Assembly (NCBI RefSeq): GCF_001258055.1
Contig: NZ_CVRM01000031.1
Location: forward strand, 248,001 to 312,000
Source: Phaeobacter italicus
GTDB lineage: Bacteria > Pseudomonadota > Alphaproteobacteria > Rhodobacterales > Rhodobacteraceae
Direction of reading: 5' to 3'
Length of the DNA: 64,000 nt
How positions within the stretch are numbered: position 1 is the first letter of the stretch; every line of letters begins with the position of its first letter. This document shows, in pieces, positions 36,871-45,276 of the stretch. The notes beneath the pieces were generated by a model. The model was not told where the DNA came from. It made no database searches and worked only from the letters and a program-made list of their open reading frames with translations. The translations under genes were made by a program, and so were the position numbers.

Positions 36871-36941
36871 GCGGGCTCTCCTCTGCACCGTTATAGCGCC
36901 GAAGACTGCAGGAGCAAAAGGATCCAAAAACTATTTATTGA

Positions 36942-36957
36942 ATATTGGATCCAATAT
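36942..36957. promoter_or_regulatory. perfect 16-bp palindrome, predicted GntR operator
   Basis: ATATTGGATCCAATAT is an exact palindrome in the 140-bp gap between the GntR gene and the hydroxyproline operon. The half-site GGATCCAA recurs at 36920-36927, 27 bp away. Palindromes of this size are typical FadR-subfamily operators; binding by the adjacent regulator is an inference. Confidence 0.7.
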
Positions 36958-37010
36958 GGAATATGCATTGAGGCAGTTGAGCCATTCAAGTGATGATAAA
37001 GGAGCCCTCC

Positions 37011-37970
37011 ATGACCGACCTCGTTTTTTCCGGCTGTATTCCGGCCCTCATGACCCCCTGTACTGCCGAGCGGCAGCCGGATTTTGATGCCTTGGTGCGC
37101 AAGGGGCAGGAGCTGATGGCGGCGGGTATGTCGGCGGTTGTCTATTGCGGCTCCATGGGCGACTGGCCTTTGATCAGTGATGCTGATCGGATGGAGGGCG
37201 TGGCGCGTCTGGTGAAGGCGGGGGTGCCGACCATCGTGGGGACGGGCGCAGTGAACACTGCGCAAGCCGTTGCTCATGCGGCGCATGCAGCTGAGGTGGG
37301 TGCGCACGGGTTGATGGTCATTCCTCGAGTTCTGTCACGGGGCAGCTCGATTGCGGCGCAGCGGGCGCATTTTTCCGCCATCCTGTCCGCAGCGCCCGAC
37401 TTGCCAGCGGTGATCTACAATAGCCCATATTACGGATTTGCGACGCGGGCCGACCTGTTCTTTGACTTGCGCCAGTCGCACCCGAACCTGATCGGGTTCA
37501 AGGAATTCGGAGGCGCGGCTGATCTGCGCTATGCGGCGGAAAACATTACGTCGCACGATGCGGATGTCACGCTGATGATCGGGGTGGATACCACCGTCTT
37601 TCATGGGTTCGTCAATTGCGGGGCGGGCGGCGCCATCACTGGAATTGGCAATGCGCTGCCCAAGGAAGTGCTGCATCTGGTGGCTCTGTGCCAGCGGGCG
37701 GCGCGGGGGGATGCAACGGCTCGCAGGCTCGCACTCGAGTTGGAAGCCGCGCTTGGGGTTTTGTCCTCATTTGATGAGGGGGCTGATCTCGTTCTCTTTT
37801 ACAAACACCTGATGGTGCTGAACGGAGACCAGGAATACCGTCTGCATTTCAATGCAAGCGACGCGCTTACTGCGAGCCAGAAAACCTATGTAGAGACACA
37901 GTACACCCTGTTTAAGGCGTGGTATGCGGATTGGATCACCCAGCCAGAGGTCGCCGCATCGTGCGGGTAA
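37011..37970 (+). CDS. DapA-family protein, probable pyrroline-4-hydroxy-2-carboxylate deaminase
   Basis: The ATG at 37011 follows AAAGGAG; 319 residues. The class I aldolase-type barrel has the Schiff-base Lys164 in IGFKEFGG and the partner Tyr136 in VIYNSPYYG. In DapA-like families the product is set by context: the next three genes encode a hydroxyproline epimerase, a semialdehyde dehydrogenase and a D-amino acid dehydrogenase. The best fit is therefore delta1-pyrroline-4-hydroxy-2-carboxylate deaminase, giving alpha-ketoglutarate semialdehyde. The downstream epimerase GTG lies inside its last codons, so translation is coupled. Confidence 0.85.
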   Translation: MTDLVFSGCIPALMTPCTAERQPDFDALVRKGQELMAAGMSAVVYCGSMGDWPLISDADRMEGVARLVKAGVPTIVGTGAVNTAQAVAHAAHAAEVGAHGLMVIPRVLSRGSSIAAQRAHFSAILSAAPDLPAVIYNSPYYGFATRADLFFDLRQSHPNLIGFKEFGGAADLRYAAENITSHDADVTLMIGVDTTVFHGFVNCGAGGAITGIGNALPKEVLHLVALCQRAARGDATARRLALELEAALGVLSSFDEGADLVLFYKHLMVLNGDQEYRLHFNASDALTASQKTYVETQYTLFKAWYADWITQPEVAASCG

Positions 37971-38905
37971 TCGACAGCCATACCGAGGGGCAGCCTACAC
38001 GACTGGTCCTTGATCAGGGCCCGGATCTGGATTCGGGGAGCCTTGCGGAACAGGCGGATCGGTTGTTTCGCGATCACGCGGATTTTTGCCGGGGCGTCCT
38101 GTGCGAGCCGCGTGGGCACAAGGCGATGGTCGGGGCGCTATTGCTGCCTCCAAATGCGCCGGATTGTGCGGCTGGGGTGATTTATTTCAACCCGGCCGGC
38201 CCCTTGGGGATGTGCGGTCATGCGACGATCGGCACCGCCGTCAGTCTTGCCCATTGCGGCAGGCTTTCACCGGGGGTGCATCGGTTTGACACGCCGGTAG
38301 GCCCTGTTGAGGTCAGTCTTGAAACGAACAATCGGGTCTCGGTCGAAAACGTCGAGGCGTTTCGCCATCGGTCTGATGTGGTGGTGGAGGTTCCCGGCTG
38401 GGGGCCTGTGAGGGGCGATGTGGCTTGGGGGGGGAATTGGTTCTTTCTCACTAAGGAATGCCAGATCCCGCTCGTTTCGGAGCAAATCGCCCCGCTGACA
38501 CGATTTTCAACGGCGCTGAAAGAGGCGCTCGAGCAGGCAGGCATCACCGGAGAGGGCGGGGCGTTGATCGACCATATCGAACTGACTGGCCCGTCGCCGT
38601 CAGCCCACGCTGATGGTCGTAATTTCGTGCTTTGCCCCGGTGGCGCCTATGACCGCTCTCCCTGTGGGACCGGAAGTTCGGCCAAGCTCGCTTGTCTTGC
38701 GGCAGATGGCCTGCTCGCGCCGGGGGAGCGGTGGGTTCAGGAGAGCATCATCGGCAGCACCTACACGATGAGTTATCGACCTGGCCCTGCTGGTGGGGTC
38801 GTCACAACAATCACGGGCAGCGCCTTTGTCACTGCAGAAAGCATTCTGCATTTCGAGCCATCTGATCCCTATCGGACCGGGATCATTCTAGAAGAGAGGC
38901 ACTAA
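37961..38905 (+). CDS. 4-hydroxyproline 2-epimerase (proline racemase superfamily)
   Basis: The start is GTG 37961, inside the end of the previous gene; it puts RVIDSHTEGQPTR at the N-terminus, as in the family, and gives 314 residues. The two catalytic cysteines are Cys85 in GPLGMCGHATIG and Cys235 in SPCGTGSS. Having both cysteines marks a racemase/epimerase rather than a trans-3-hydroxyproline dehydratase, where one is Thr. It interconverts trans-4-hydroxy-L-proline and cis-4-hydroxy-D-proline. Its stop and the next ATG overlap by one base. Confidence 0.92.
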   Translation: MRVIDSHTEGQPTRLVLDQGPDLDSGSLAEQADRLFRDHADFCRGVLCEPRGHKAMVGALLLPPNAPDCAAGVIYFNPAGPLGMCGHATIGTAVSLAHCGRLSPGVHRFDTPVGPVEVSLETNNRVSVENVEAFRHRSDVVVEVPGWGPVRGDVAWGGNWFFLTKECQIPLVSEQIAPLTRFSTALKEALEQAGITGEGGALIDHIELTGPSPSAHADGRNFVLCPGGAYDRSPCGTGSSAKLACLAADGLLAPGERWVQESIIGSTYTMSYRPGPAGGVVTTITGSAFVTAESILHFEPSDPYRTGIILEERH

Positions 38906-40335
38906 TGGAGTTTCGCAATTTCATCGGGGGCGAGTGGCGTGAAACCGCAGCAGCCAGCGCCAATATCAACCCATCGGATATCTCGGATGTGATCGGCTAC
39001 GCGGCTGAAAGTGATGCAGCGGAAATCGATCACGCAGTTGGCGCGGCAAAGACCGCGGCCGTGCCCTGGTCGGCAAGCACCCCACAGCAGAGGTTTGATG
39101 TGCTTGATTTTATCGGCTCTGAACTCTTGGCTCGCAAGGACGATCTGGGCCGCCTTTTGGCGCGGGAAGAGGGCAAGACGCTTGCTGAAGGCATTGCGGA
39201 GACCGCCCGTGCCGGTCAGATCTTCAAGTTCTTCGCAGGAGAGGCCTTGCGCGGAGGCGGGGAGGCAATGGCCTCCGTCAGGCCGGGCGTTGGCGTGGAA
39301 ATCACGCGCAGTCCGGTTGGGGTTGTAGGTCTCATCACCCCTTGGAATTTTCCCATGGCAATTCCTGCATGGAAAACTGCGCCAGCGCTTGCATACGGCA
39401 ATGCGGTTGTTCTGAAACCCGCAGAGCTGACACCGGGATGTGCCCATGCGCTGGCAGAAATCATAGCGCGATCGGGGCTACCTGATGGGGTGTTCAATCT
39501 GGTCCTGGGCAAGGGCAAGGTGACTGGCGCTCGCTTGGTTGAGCATCGCGATACAGATGCGATTTCGTTTACCGGCTCGGCTGAGACGGGCAGCGAAATT
39601 GCTGCCACATGTGGTCGGCTGCGCAAGAAACTCCAAATGGAGATGGGTGGCAAAAACCCTATGGTGGTTCTGGACGATGCCGATCTCGACCTCGCTGTTG
39701 AGGCCTGTCTGAACGGGGCGTTTTATTCGACCGGACAGCGCTGCACTGCATCTTCGCGCCTGATTGTCGCGGGCGGCATTCATGACCGGTTTGTTGCCTC
39801 TCTTACGGGCCGCATTGCTGCGTTGCGAGTTGGCAATGCGTTGGATCGGGCAACCGAAATCGGGCCGGTTGTGGATGGCCGCCAATTGGACAAGGATCTG
39901 AGCTATCTTGATATCGCCGCAAAAGAGGGTGGGCAGGTCTTTGGGGGACAGACCCTTCAGCGCACCACCAATGGATTCTTTCTGGCACCTGCTCTGATCA
40001 CGGAGACAAACAGCGGGATGCGGATCAATCAAGAAGAGGTTTTTGGACCGATTGCTTCCGTGATCCGTGTTGAAGACTACGAAGAGGCGCTACAGGTTGC
40101 CAATGACACGCCGTTTGGTCTCAGTGCTGGGATCTGCACCGGGTCTCTCAAACATGCGACCCATTTCAAGGCCAACGCAGAGGCCGGCATGGTCATGGTC
40201 AACTTACCTACCGCTGGCGTGGATTATCATGTTCCGTTTGGGGGCACCAAAGGGTCGAGCTTTGGCGGGCGTGAACAAGGAGCTCATGCAAAAGAGTTTT
40301 ATTCAAAAATCAAAACCTCTTATACGTTTGCATAA
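38905..40335 (+). CDS. aldehyde dehydrogenase, probable alpha-ketoglutarate semialdehyde dehydrogenase
   Basis: A 476-residue NAD(P) aldehyde dehydrogenase with Glu246 in QMEMGGKNP and the catalytic Cys280 in STGQRCTASSR. TPWNFPMAIP and FTGSAETGS bind the cofactor, and EEVFGPI is also intact. In the hydroxyproline pathway this step oxidises alpha-ketoglutarate semialdehyde to 2-oxoglutarate. The assignment rests on the operon; succinate-semialdehyde type dehydrogenases look similar. It starts one base inside the epimerase stop. Confidence 0.9.
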   Translation: MEFRNFIGGEWRETAAASANINPSDISDVIGYAAESDAAEIDHAVGAAKTAAVPWSASTPQQRFDVLDFIGSELLARKDDLGRLLAREEGKTLAEGIAETARAGQIFKFFAGEALRGGGEAMASVRPGVGVEITRSPVGVVGLITPWNFPMAIPAWKTAPALAYGNAVVLKPAELTPGCAHALAEIIARSGLPDGVFNLVLGKGKVTGARLVEHRDTDAISFTGSAETGSEIAATCGRLRKKLQMEMGGKNPMVVLDDADLDLAVEACLNGAFYSTGQRCTASSRLIVAGGIHDRFVASLTGRIAALRVGNALDRATEIGPVVDGRQLDKDLSYLDIAAKEGGQVFGGQTLQRTTNGFFLAPALITETNSGMRINQEEVFGPIASVIRVEDYEEALQVANDTPFGLSAGICTGSLKHATHFKANAEAGMVMVNLPTAGVDYHVPFGGTKGSSFGGREQGAHAKEFYSKIKTSYTFA

Positions 40336-40389
40336 AAGTGAGTCCGTGGCGAGGTGGGAGCCTCGCCACATGTACGAGGGCAGTGCGAT

Positions 40390-41640
40390 ATGACACGGAC
40401 GGTTGTGATCATCGGCGCAGGTGTAATTGGGGTCAGTACGGCCCTGCGCCTGCAGGAGGAACTGGCAGGAAAGGGGGATCAGGTCGTCCTTTTGGACCGG
40501 AAAGGTGTCGCTGCCGAAACCTCGCAGGGAAATGCGGGGGCCTTTGCTTTTACCGATGTAGAGCCTCTTGCCCATCCCGGCATCATGAAACAGGCGCCAG
40601 GTTGGTTGGTCGATCCGCTTGGCCCCTTGTCCATTCCGCCGAGCTACGCAGTCAAATTGGTGCCCTGGCTCCTTCGGTTCTGGCGGGCCAGCCTGCCAGA
40701 TCGCTACCGCGCCTCCATCGTCTCGCAGGCGGCTCTCATGAAACACTGCGAGGAAGCGACAGAACGTCAGATTGCCCGCACGGACGGCGAGCATCTGATT
40801 CAGAGACTGGGCGCTCTTCGGCTTTATGATTCCGAGGCCGCGTTTCGGGCCAGCAAACATAGCTGGGATCTGCGTGATGAATACGGGATCGACTATACTC
40901 TGCTGCACGGTCCCGACGAGATCGCAGAGATCCAGCCAGGTCTCAGCCGTCATTTCACCCATGGTGGGTTTACGCCAGGTTGGCACAGTACCATCGACCC
41001 CAAGGCCTGGGTAGAACATCTGTTCGCGGCGTTCCTGCAAAGAGGCGGTCGGTTCGAACAGGCCGAGGTGCGCGATATCGCAGCGTCTGATGACGAGGTC
41101 GTGCTCAAGACCGCTGATACGACCCTGAGGGCTGATCAGGTGGTTGTCGCAGCTGGCGCCTGGTCACACCATCTGACCAAACGACTGGGCGACCCGCTCC
41201 CGCTGGAGACGGAACGAGGCTATAACACAACGCTACCGCCTGGCGCCTTTGACCTGCGGACCTCCCTCAGCTTTGGCAAACACGGGTTCGTGGTGAGCCC
41301 GATCAAGGGCGGGGTGCGGGTCGGTGGAGCCGTCGAGCTGGGTGGTTTGGAGCTGCCACCCAATTACAAGCGAGCTGACAATCTACTGGCCAAAGCGAGC
41401 CGTTTCATGCCTGGCCTGGATATTTCAGGCGGCACCCAATGGATGGGCTATCGCCCGTCAATGCCAGATAGTCTGCCGGTAATCAGCCAGTCCCGTCGCC
41501 ACAAGAACGTGGTCTATGCCTTTGGCCACGGCCATGTTGGGCTGACGCAATCCGCTGGCACGGCGGAGTTGGCTGTCGATTTGTTGCAGGGACGTAAGTC
41601 TTTGATTGATATGGCACCTTACCGGGCAGATCGGTTCTGA
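40390..41640 (+). CDS. FAD-dependent D-amino acid (cis-4-hydroxy-D-proline) dehydrogenase
   Basis: The ATG at 40390 gives 416 residues beginning VVIIGAGVIGVSTALRL, a Rossmann FAD site (GAGVIG 9-14). The middle (VVVAAGAWSH) and the end (GYRPSMPDSLPVIS, AFGHGHVGLTQSAGTAEL) match DAO-family D-amino acid dehydrogenases of the DadA type. In context it oxidises cis-4-hydroxy-D-proline to pyrroline-4-hydroxy-2-carboxylate, the substrate of the DapA-like deaminase. It is the last gene of the operon, 54 bp after the dehydrogenase gene. As a single-subunit form it probably reduces quinone rather than O2. Confidence 0.88.
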   Translation: MTRTVVIIGAGVIGVSTALRLQEELAGKGDQVVLLDRKGVAAETSQGNAGAFAFTDVEPLAHPGIMKQAPGWLVDPLGPLSIPPSYAVKLVPWLLRFWRASLPDRYRASIVSQAALMKHCEEATERQIARTDGEHLIQRLGALRLYDSEAAFRASKHSWDLRDEYGIDYTLLHGPDEIAEIQPGLSRHFTHGGFTPGWHSTIDPKAWVEHLFAAFLQRGGRFEQAEVRDIAASDDEVVLKTADTTLRADQVVVAAGAWSHHLTKRLGDPLPLETERGYNTTLPPGAFDLRTSLSFGKHGFVVSPIKGGVRVGGAVELGGLELPPNYKRADNLLAKASRFMPGLDISGGTQWMGYRPSMPDSLPVISQSRRHKNVVYAFGHGHVGLTQSAGTAELAVDLLQGRKSLIDMAPYRADRF

Positions 41641-41809
41641 AACCTCTGCACTTGGGTCTGAAATTCTGATGAGTGCGCGCTTTTGGCTGCCCCAAGCGGG
41701 CTCTGCGCAAAGAGAGCGTGAACGAATTGGAAGGATTTACATGCCTATTTTGAGCTGAATTTGGTCGTATTACGACGGAATCGGCACTGAAATAGGAGAC
41801 ATGCGCGTC

Positions 41810-43189
41810 ATGCCCAAGACCCGGAAACTTTCGTTGAAGCTGAAACTGCCACTTATCATGGTGGCGCTGACGGCCACCTTTCTGGTGACGGTTTCATTCC
41901 TGGTCTATTCGATGGCTGAAAAAAGCATCCGGCAATTTGTCTATGCGTCAAAGGAAACGGCTGCGCGATCTGGAGAGCAGGCGCTTACCTTCATGGTCGA
42001 TGCTGCCCGCAAGGATCTTGCGGTCAATGCTTCGCAGCCGACCGTGTTTCGCGCCATCAACAATTTTGACCGTGTCTACACAATGATCGAGGAGGAACCG
42101 ACCGGGTTCCTGCGGCGCCACTACATCGAACAGAATCCGCATGAGGCCGACAAGCGATACGAACTGGTCGATCCCGGTGACGGTTCTTATTACAGCCAGT
42201 CTCATGCAACCTACCATCCGACGTTTCTTCAGTCCTTGCAGGTCAACGGGTATGAAGATCTGTATCTCCTGAATGCGGCTGGTCAGCTGCTGTATTCCGT
42301 CAAGAAACGGGACGATTTCATTCAACAGTTCGGCTCTGGCCCCAATGCCGAAAGCGGCCTGGGTCAGGTGTTTGCGGCTGCGTTGACAGCTGAACCGGGT
42401 GAGGTCGTGACCTCTGATTTTGCAGTCTACGCACCAGGTGGCGGCGGAGCCGGTGCCTTTATGGGGGTGTCTGTTCTCAACAAGAAAAAAGAGGTGATCG
42501 GTGTGCTGGCTGTCCAACTGTCTAGCGCATCGGTGGTGTCTGCGCTGACCTCCAATCTGGATGGCAGCGGGCACCAGAACATTTTTCTTGTTGGTCCAGA
42601 CGGGATTGCGCGCAGCCCGTCTGTGCTGGAGGGGCGATTTGCGGTTGGCGACAGTCTTCCCGACGCAACCCATATCGCTGCTGCCGGAACAGGGGAAGGT
42701 GGCCTGTTTGAGGGGATCACCTCCACAGCTGGAGAGCAGGTGATTGCCCTCGTCAAACCGCTTGATATCACAGGTTTTGACTGGTCTCTGGTTCTGGAAA
42801 CAGATGAACATACGGCCTTCGCAAAGGTGAATGAGATCCGTTTGGTTGCGGTACTCATGATCGGCGTTTCGGTGCTGATCGCGATTGTGGTGTCCTTTAT
42901 CGCTGCGCGTCACGTCACCAAACCCATTCTTGCCCTGCGCGAGGCCACGAACGCGCTGGCAGATGAGGATTACAGCGTTGATATCGCCGGTCGCAAGCGT
43001 GGCGACGAGTTGGGTGATCTGGCCCGCAGTCTGGATACCTTCAGGGACAAGCTTGTTCTGGCGGATGAGGCCGCCGAGCGCGAAGAGCAAGCCGCCAAAC
43101 AGACCGCTGCCGTGGTCGAGGAAATGAGCGGCGCGGATGTGGACTGGTCCCAGACCGAACATGGCGGTCCTCAGACGGCCTACGGCTGA
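41810..43189 (+). CDS. chemoreceptor-like dCache-HAMP protein lacking the signalling domain
   Basis: The AGGAG at 41794 is two bases before ATG 41801 and eleven before ATG 41810; I use the latter (459 residues). Membrane helix 1 is about 13-34, followed by a long periplasmic dCache-type sensor (about 40-343, with the YEDLYLLNAAGQLLYSVKKRDD and LEGRFAVGD regions), helix 2 at about 344-367 and a HAMP domain (about 368-420). After a short coiled coil (EEQAAKQTAAVVEEMS) the frame ends in ADVDWSQTEHGGPQTAYG. A full MCP would continue about 250 residues with the methyl-accepting domain, which is absent. A terminator follows immediately. Confidence 0.82.
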   Translation: MPKTRKLSLKLKLPLIMVALTATFLVTVSFLVYSMAEKSIRQFVYASKETAARSGEQALTFMVDAARKDLAVNASQPTVFRAINNFDRVYTMIEEEPTGFLRRHYIEQNPHEADKRYELVDPGDGSYYSQSHATYHPTFLQSLQVNGYEDLYLLNAAGQLLYSVKKRDDFIQQFGSGPNAESGLGQVFAAALTAEPGEVVTSDFAVYAPGGGGAGAFMGVSVLNKKKEVIGVLAVQLSSASVVSALTSNLDGSGHQNIFLVGPDGIARSPSVLEGRFAVGDSLPDATHIAAAGTGEGGLFEGITSTAGEQVIALVKPLDITGFDWSLVLETDEHTAFAKVNEIRLVAVLMIGVSVLIAIVVSFIAARHVTKPILALREATNALADEDYSVDIAGRKRGDELGDLARSLDTFRDKLVLADEAAEREEQAAKQTAAVVEEMSGADVDWSQTEHGGPQTAYG

Positions 43190-43212
43190 TGGGACATGCC
43201 AGTTAGGGGGAA

Positions 43213-43245
43213 GGGCCCGGTCTGACGGCAGACCGGGCCTTTTGT
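43213..43245 (+). terminator. rho-independent terminator after the receptor-like gene
   Basis: GGGCCCGGTCT pairs with AGACCGGGCC around GACGGC, followed by TTTTGTCTTTT, 24 bases after the stop. Confidence 0.85.
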
Positions 43246-43306
43246 CTTTTGACTGTTTGTCCTGTGATGGTTGTGCGCTCGGAGCGCTTTTTTGTTCTGC
43301 TGCCGG

Positions 43307-44458
43307 TTACTGGCTGAGCGTCATGAAACCACCCTGTAGCGCAGTGACAGCGGTGTGGGTGGTTTCGGGCATGGCATTGCGATGCGCCATCCGCTCGAGG
43401 TTCACAATGGTAGAGAGCATGATGCGGTCGTGGCTCCAGTCACCTGGGCGCTGCATCAGCAGGGCTGTTGCCATAACACCAGTTGCCAGCAGGGCAGAAA
43501 CAAACATCCAACTCAGAACATGACCGTCCTGTGGCTGTGCCGCAGTAACGGCCCGGATCCGCCTTTCCAAAGTCGCACCACGGCGCACCTCGCGGCGGTC
43601 AACCAGCGCAACGGATGGGCTGCGACGAACAAATCGGATCGGATCCTGAGCCGCCAATACGCAGGCACGGATCAGGCATTCGCAATAGGCCCGTACGTCC
43701 CGCTGGCCGCGGCTGACAAGGGCCTGGTCGCAGGCGAATTCCCGCAGCATACGCACCTCGCGGCGCCAGATGTGATAGGCCGGGTTCCAAAACAGCAACG
43801 GGCGCAGGGCTTCTAACAGAAACTCGCATTCCACGTCGCGCTGCCGGAAGTGCTGCAATTCATGCGCAACGCTCAGCCGCAGATCCGCGGGATTTTCAGC
43901 CAGTGCTGTCGGCAGAACGACATAACGGGTCCATAGGCCGCGCGTCGAAAAGGCAACCTTGCTGCTGTCGCTAAAGCGGATTTGAAGGCGACCGATCCGT
44001 TTCCAGACATAAGCGTTCTTGATAACACGGCGCAGACGGGCAACCGAAATTGCGACCTGTACCACCGACATGGCAGCACCAAGAATCAAAACCGCCAGCG
44101 CAGCCTGGGCCCACAGGCTGGTTTGGGCCATCAGGTCACGCACCAGATCTTCGCGCAGGCCCAGAATGCTCTCGAAACGGGTGGCGCTCATGTTGACGTT
44201 GCCCTGAAGGTACTGCGCCACCAGCATGTCCGACAGGGTCGGAGGCTTGGACACAACATAAGTCGTCAGCGCGACAACGAGGAACGGGGACAAAGTCAGC
44301 AAAAGCGTCATGCCGTTGAGCAGGCGCAGTTGAGGGCGAAATGCAGGGCCCAGATGGCTTCGGGTCAGAACGGCACGGGATCCAAGCCAAAGGGCAATCC
44401 CAGCAAAGAGCAATAGATTGAGATCAATATAAGCGTTTAAAAAAGCTTCAGCGTTCAT
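43307..44458 (-). CDS. M56-family (BlaR1-like) membrane metallopeptidase
   Basis: The ATG at 44458 gives 383 residues. Hydrophobic segments near 14-30, 48-70 and 114-140 precede the zinc site AHELQHFRQRD (His199, Glu200, His203), as in BlaR1/MecR1 sensor proteases, with another hydrophobic segment near 320-340. There is no penicillin-binding sensor domain at the C-terminus, so the trigger is not evidently a beta-lactam. The start overlaps the end of the BlaI-like gene by 11 bases. The natural model is cleavage of the BlaI-like repressor. Confidence 0.85.
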   Translation of the reverse strand: MNAEAFLNAYIDLNLLLFAGIALWLGSRAVLTRSHLGPAFRPQLRLLNGMTLLLTLSPFLVVALTTYVVSKPPTLSDMLVAQYLQGNVNMSATRFESILGLREDLVRDLMAQTSLWAQAALAVLILGAAMSVVQVAISVARLRRVIKNAYVWKRIGRLQIRFSDSSKVAFSTRGLWTRYVVLPTALAENPADLRLSVAHELQHFRQRDVECEFLLEALRPLLFWNPAYHIWRREVRMLREFACDQALVSRGQRDVRAYCECLIRACVLAAQDPIRFVRRSPSVALVDRREVRRGATLERRIRAVTAAQPQDGHVLSWMFVSALLATGVMATALLMQRPGDWSHDRIMLSTIVNLERMAHRNAMPETTHTAVTALQGGFMTLSQ

Positions 44459-44843
44459 CGTCCCCCAACCTTTCATTCAGCAAGGCCCGCATTTCCACGA
44501 GCATTTCGTCGGTGACATCTTCGTCATCCACCAGCCGGGCTACGAGAGCCGCCGGGGCGCCATTGAAGAGCTTGCTCGAAAGGTTCTTCAGGGTGGTTTT
44601 CTGATAGTCAGCTTTTGGTACCGCCGGGCGATACACGAGCGATCTGTCAGCGCGTTCGCTGGTCAGAAAACCTTTCTGTTCCATAATCTTCAGGACAGTC
44701 GCGACCGATGTGTAGGCGCGTTCCTGCCGTTTGTTCAGCTCGGCAAGGATTTCCCGTACCGTGCCGCCGCCCGTTTCCCAGACACCTGTCATGAACTCGA
44801 GCTCTACCTCGGTCAAAAGCGGGTTGTCCTGTTTCTTTCGCAT
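44448..44843 (-). CDS. BlaI/MecI-family transcriptional repressor
   Basis: I use the ATG at 44843 (131 residues); a GTG one codon upstream is equally placed. The winged helix (about 8-82) contains LTEVELEFMTGVWETGGGTV, REILAELN and YTSVATVLKIMEQKGFL, the BlaI recognition helix, followed by a dimerisation tail. The family represses its own operon until cleaved by an M56 protease, encoded directly downstream. No beta-lactamase or penicillin-binding protein gene is next to it, so its regulon is unknown. Confidence 0.9.
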   Translation of the reverse strand: MRKKQDNPLLTEVELEFMTGVWETGGGTVREILAELNKRQERAYTSVATVLKIMEQKGFLTSERADRSLVYRPAVPKADYQKTTLKNLSSKLFNGAPAALVARLVDDEDVTDEMLVEMRALLNERLGDDER

Positions 44844-44961
44844 CACTTGGTGTCCGGTCCTCTTGGGCTTTTGTCATGCTAGGGGATAGCAGGGGCGTTT
44901 GAAAACTATTTTTTTAGAAGTTCATCGTCGCGTCGGCCGATCTAGTCTTGGTCGGCAAGGG

Positions 44962-44990
44962 AAAAGGGGCCCTGCGAACAGGACCCCCCA
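44962..44990 (-). terminator. terminator of the glycerol transporter operon
   Basis: On the minus strand GGGGTCCTG and CAGGGCCCC pair around TTCG and are followed by TTTTCCC, just after the glpU-like stop. Confidence 0.75.
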
Positions 44991-44997
44991 TTTTGTG

Positions 44998-45276
44998 TCA
45001 CACCTTCCAGAAGGTGAAGATGAACCAGACAATCGACAGACCCAGCGGCCACCATAGGGGCATCCCGACCAGTCCCAGCCACGCCAGGAAGATATAGGAT
45101 GTCCCAAGGAGGCTGATGAACAGCCGGTCCCCGCGGGTTGTGACAAGTCCCAGCACGCCTTTGCGGGCATCTCCACCGGGGCTGCGGATTTCGAGAACGA
45201 TCAGCAGGCCAATGGCCGAAAAGATCCCGATAAAGACCAGGGCCGTGGGCCAGGTCCAAGCCATCCAACTCAGCAT
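44998..45276 (-). CDS. glpU: DUF2160 small integral membrane protein of the glycerol ABC transporter
   Basis: A 92-residue protein that is almost all hydrophobic, with about three membrane helices (about 8-28, 52-70, 74-89) and a short polar stretch RSPGGDARKG in between. This DUF2160 pattern belongs to glycerol transport operons of the Rhizobium leguminosarum glpSTPQUV type. Its ATG overlaps the stop of glpQ by one base (TAATG). Its role in transport is not established; a permease accessory subunit is likely. Confidence 0.82.
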   Translation of the reverse strand: MLSWMAWTWPTALVFIGIFSAIGLLIVLEIRSPGGDARKGVLGLVTTRGDRLFISLLGTSYIFLAWLGLVGMPLWWPLGLSIVWFIFTFWKV

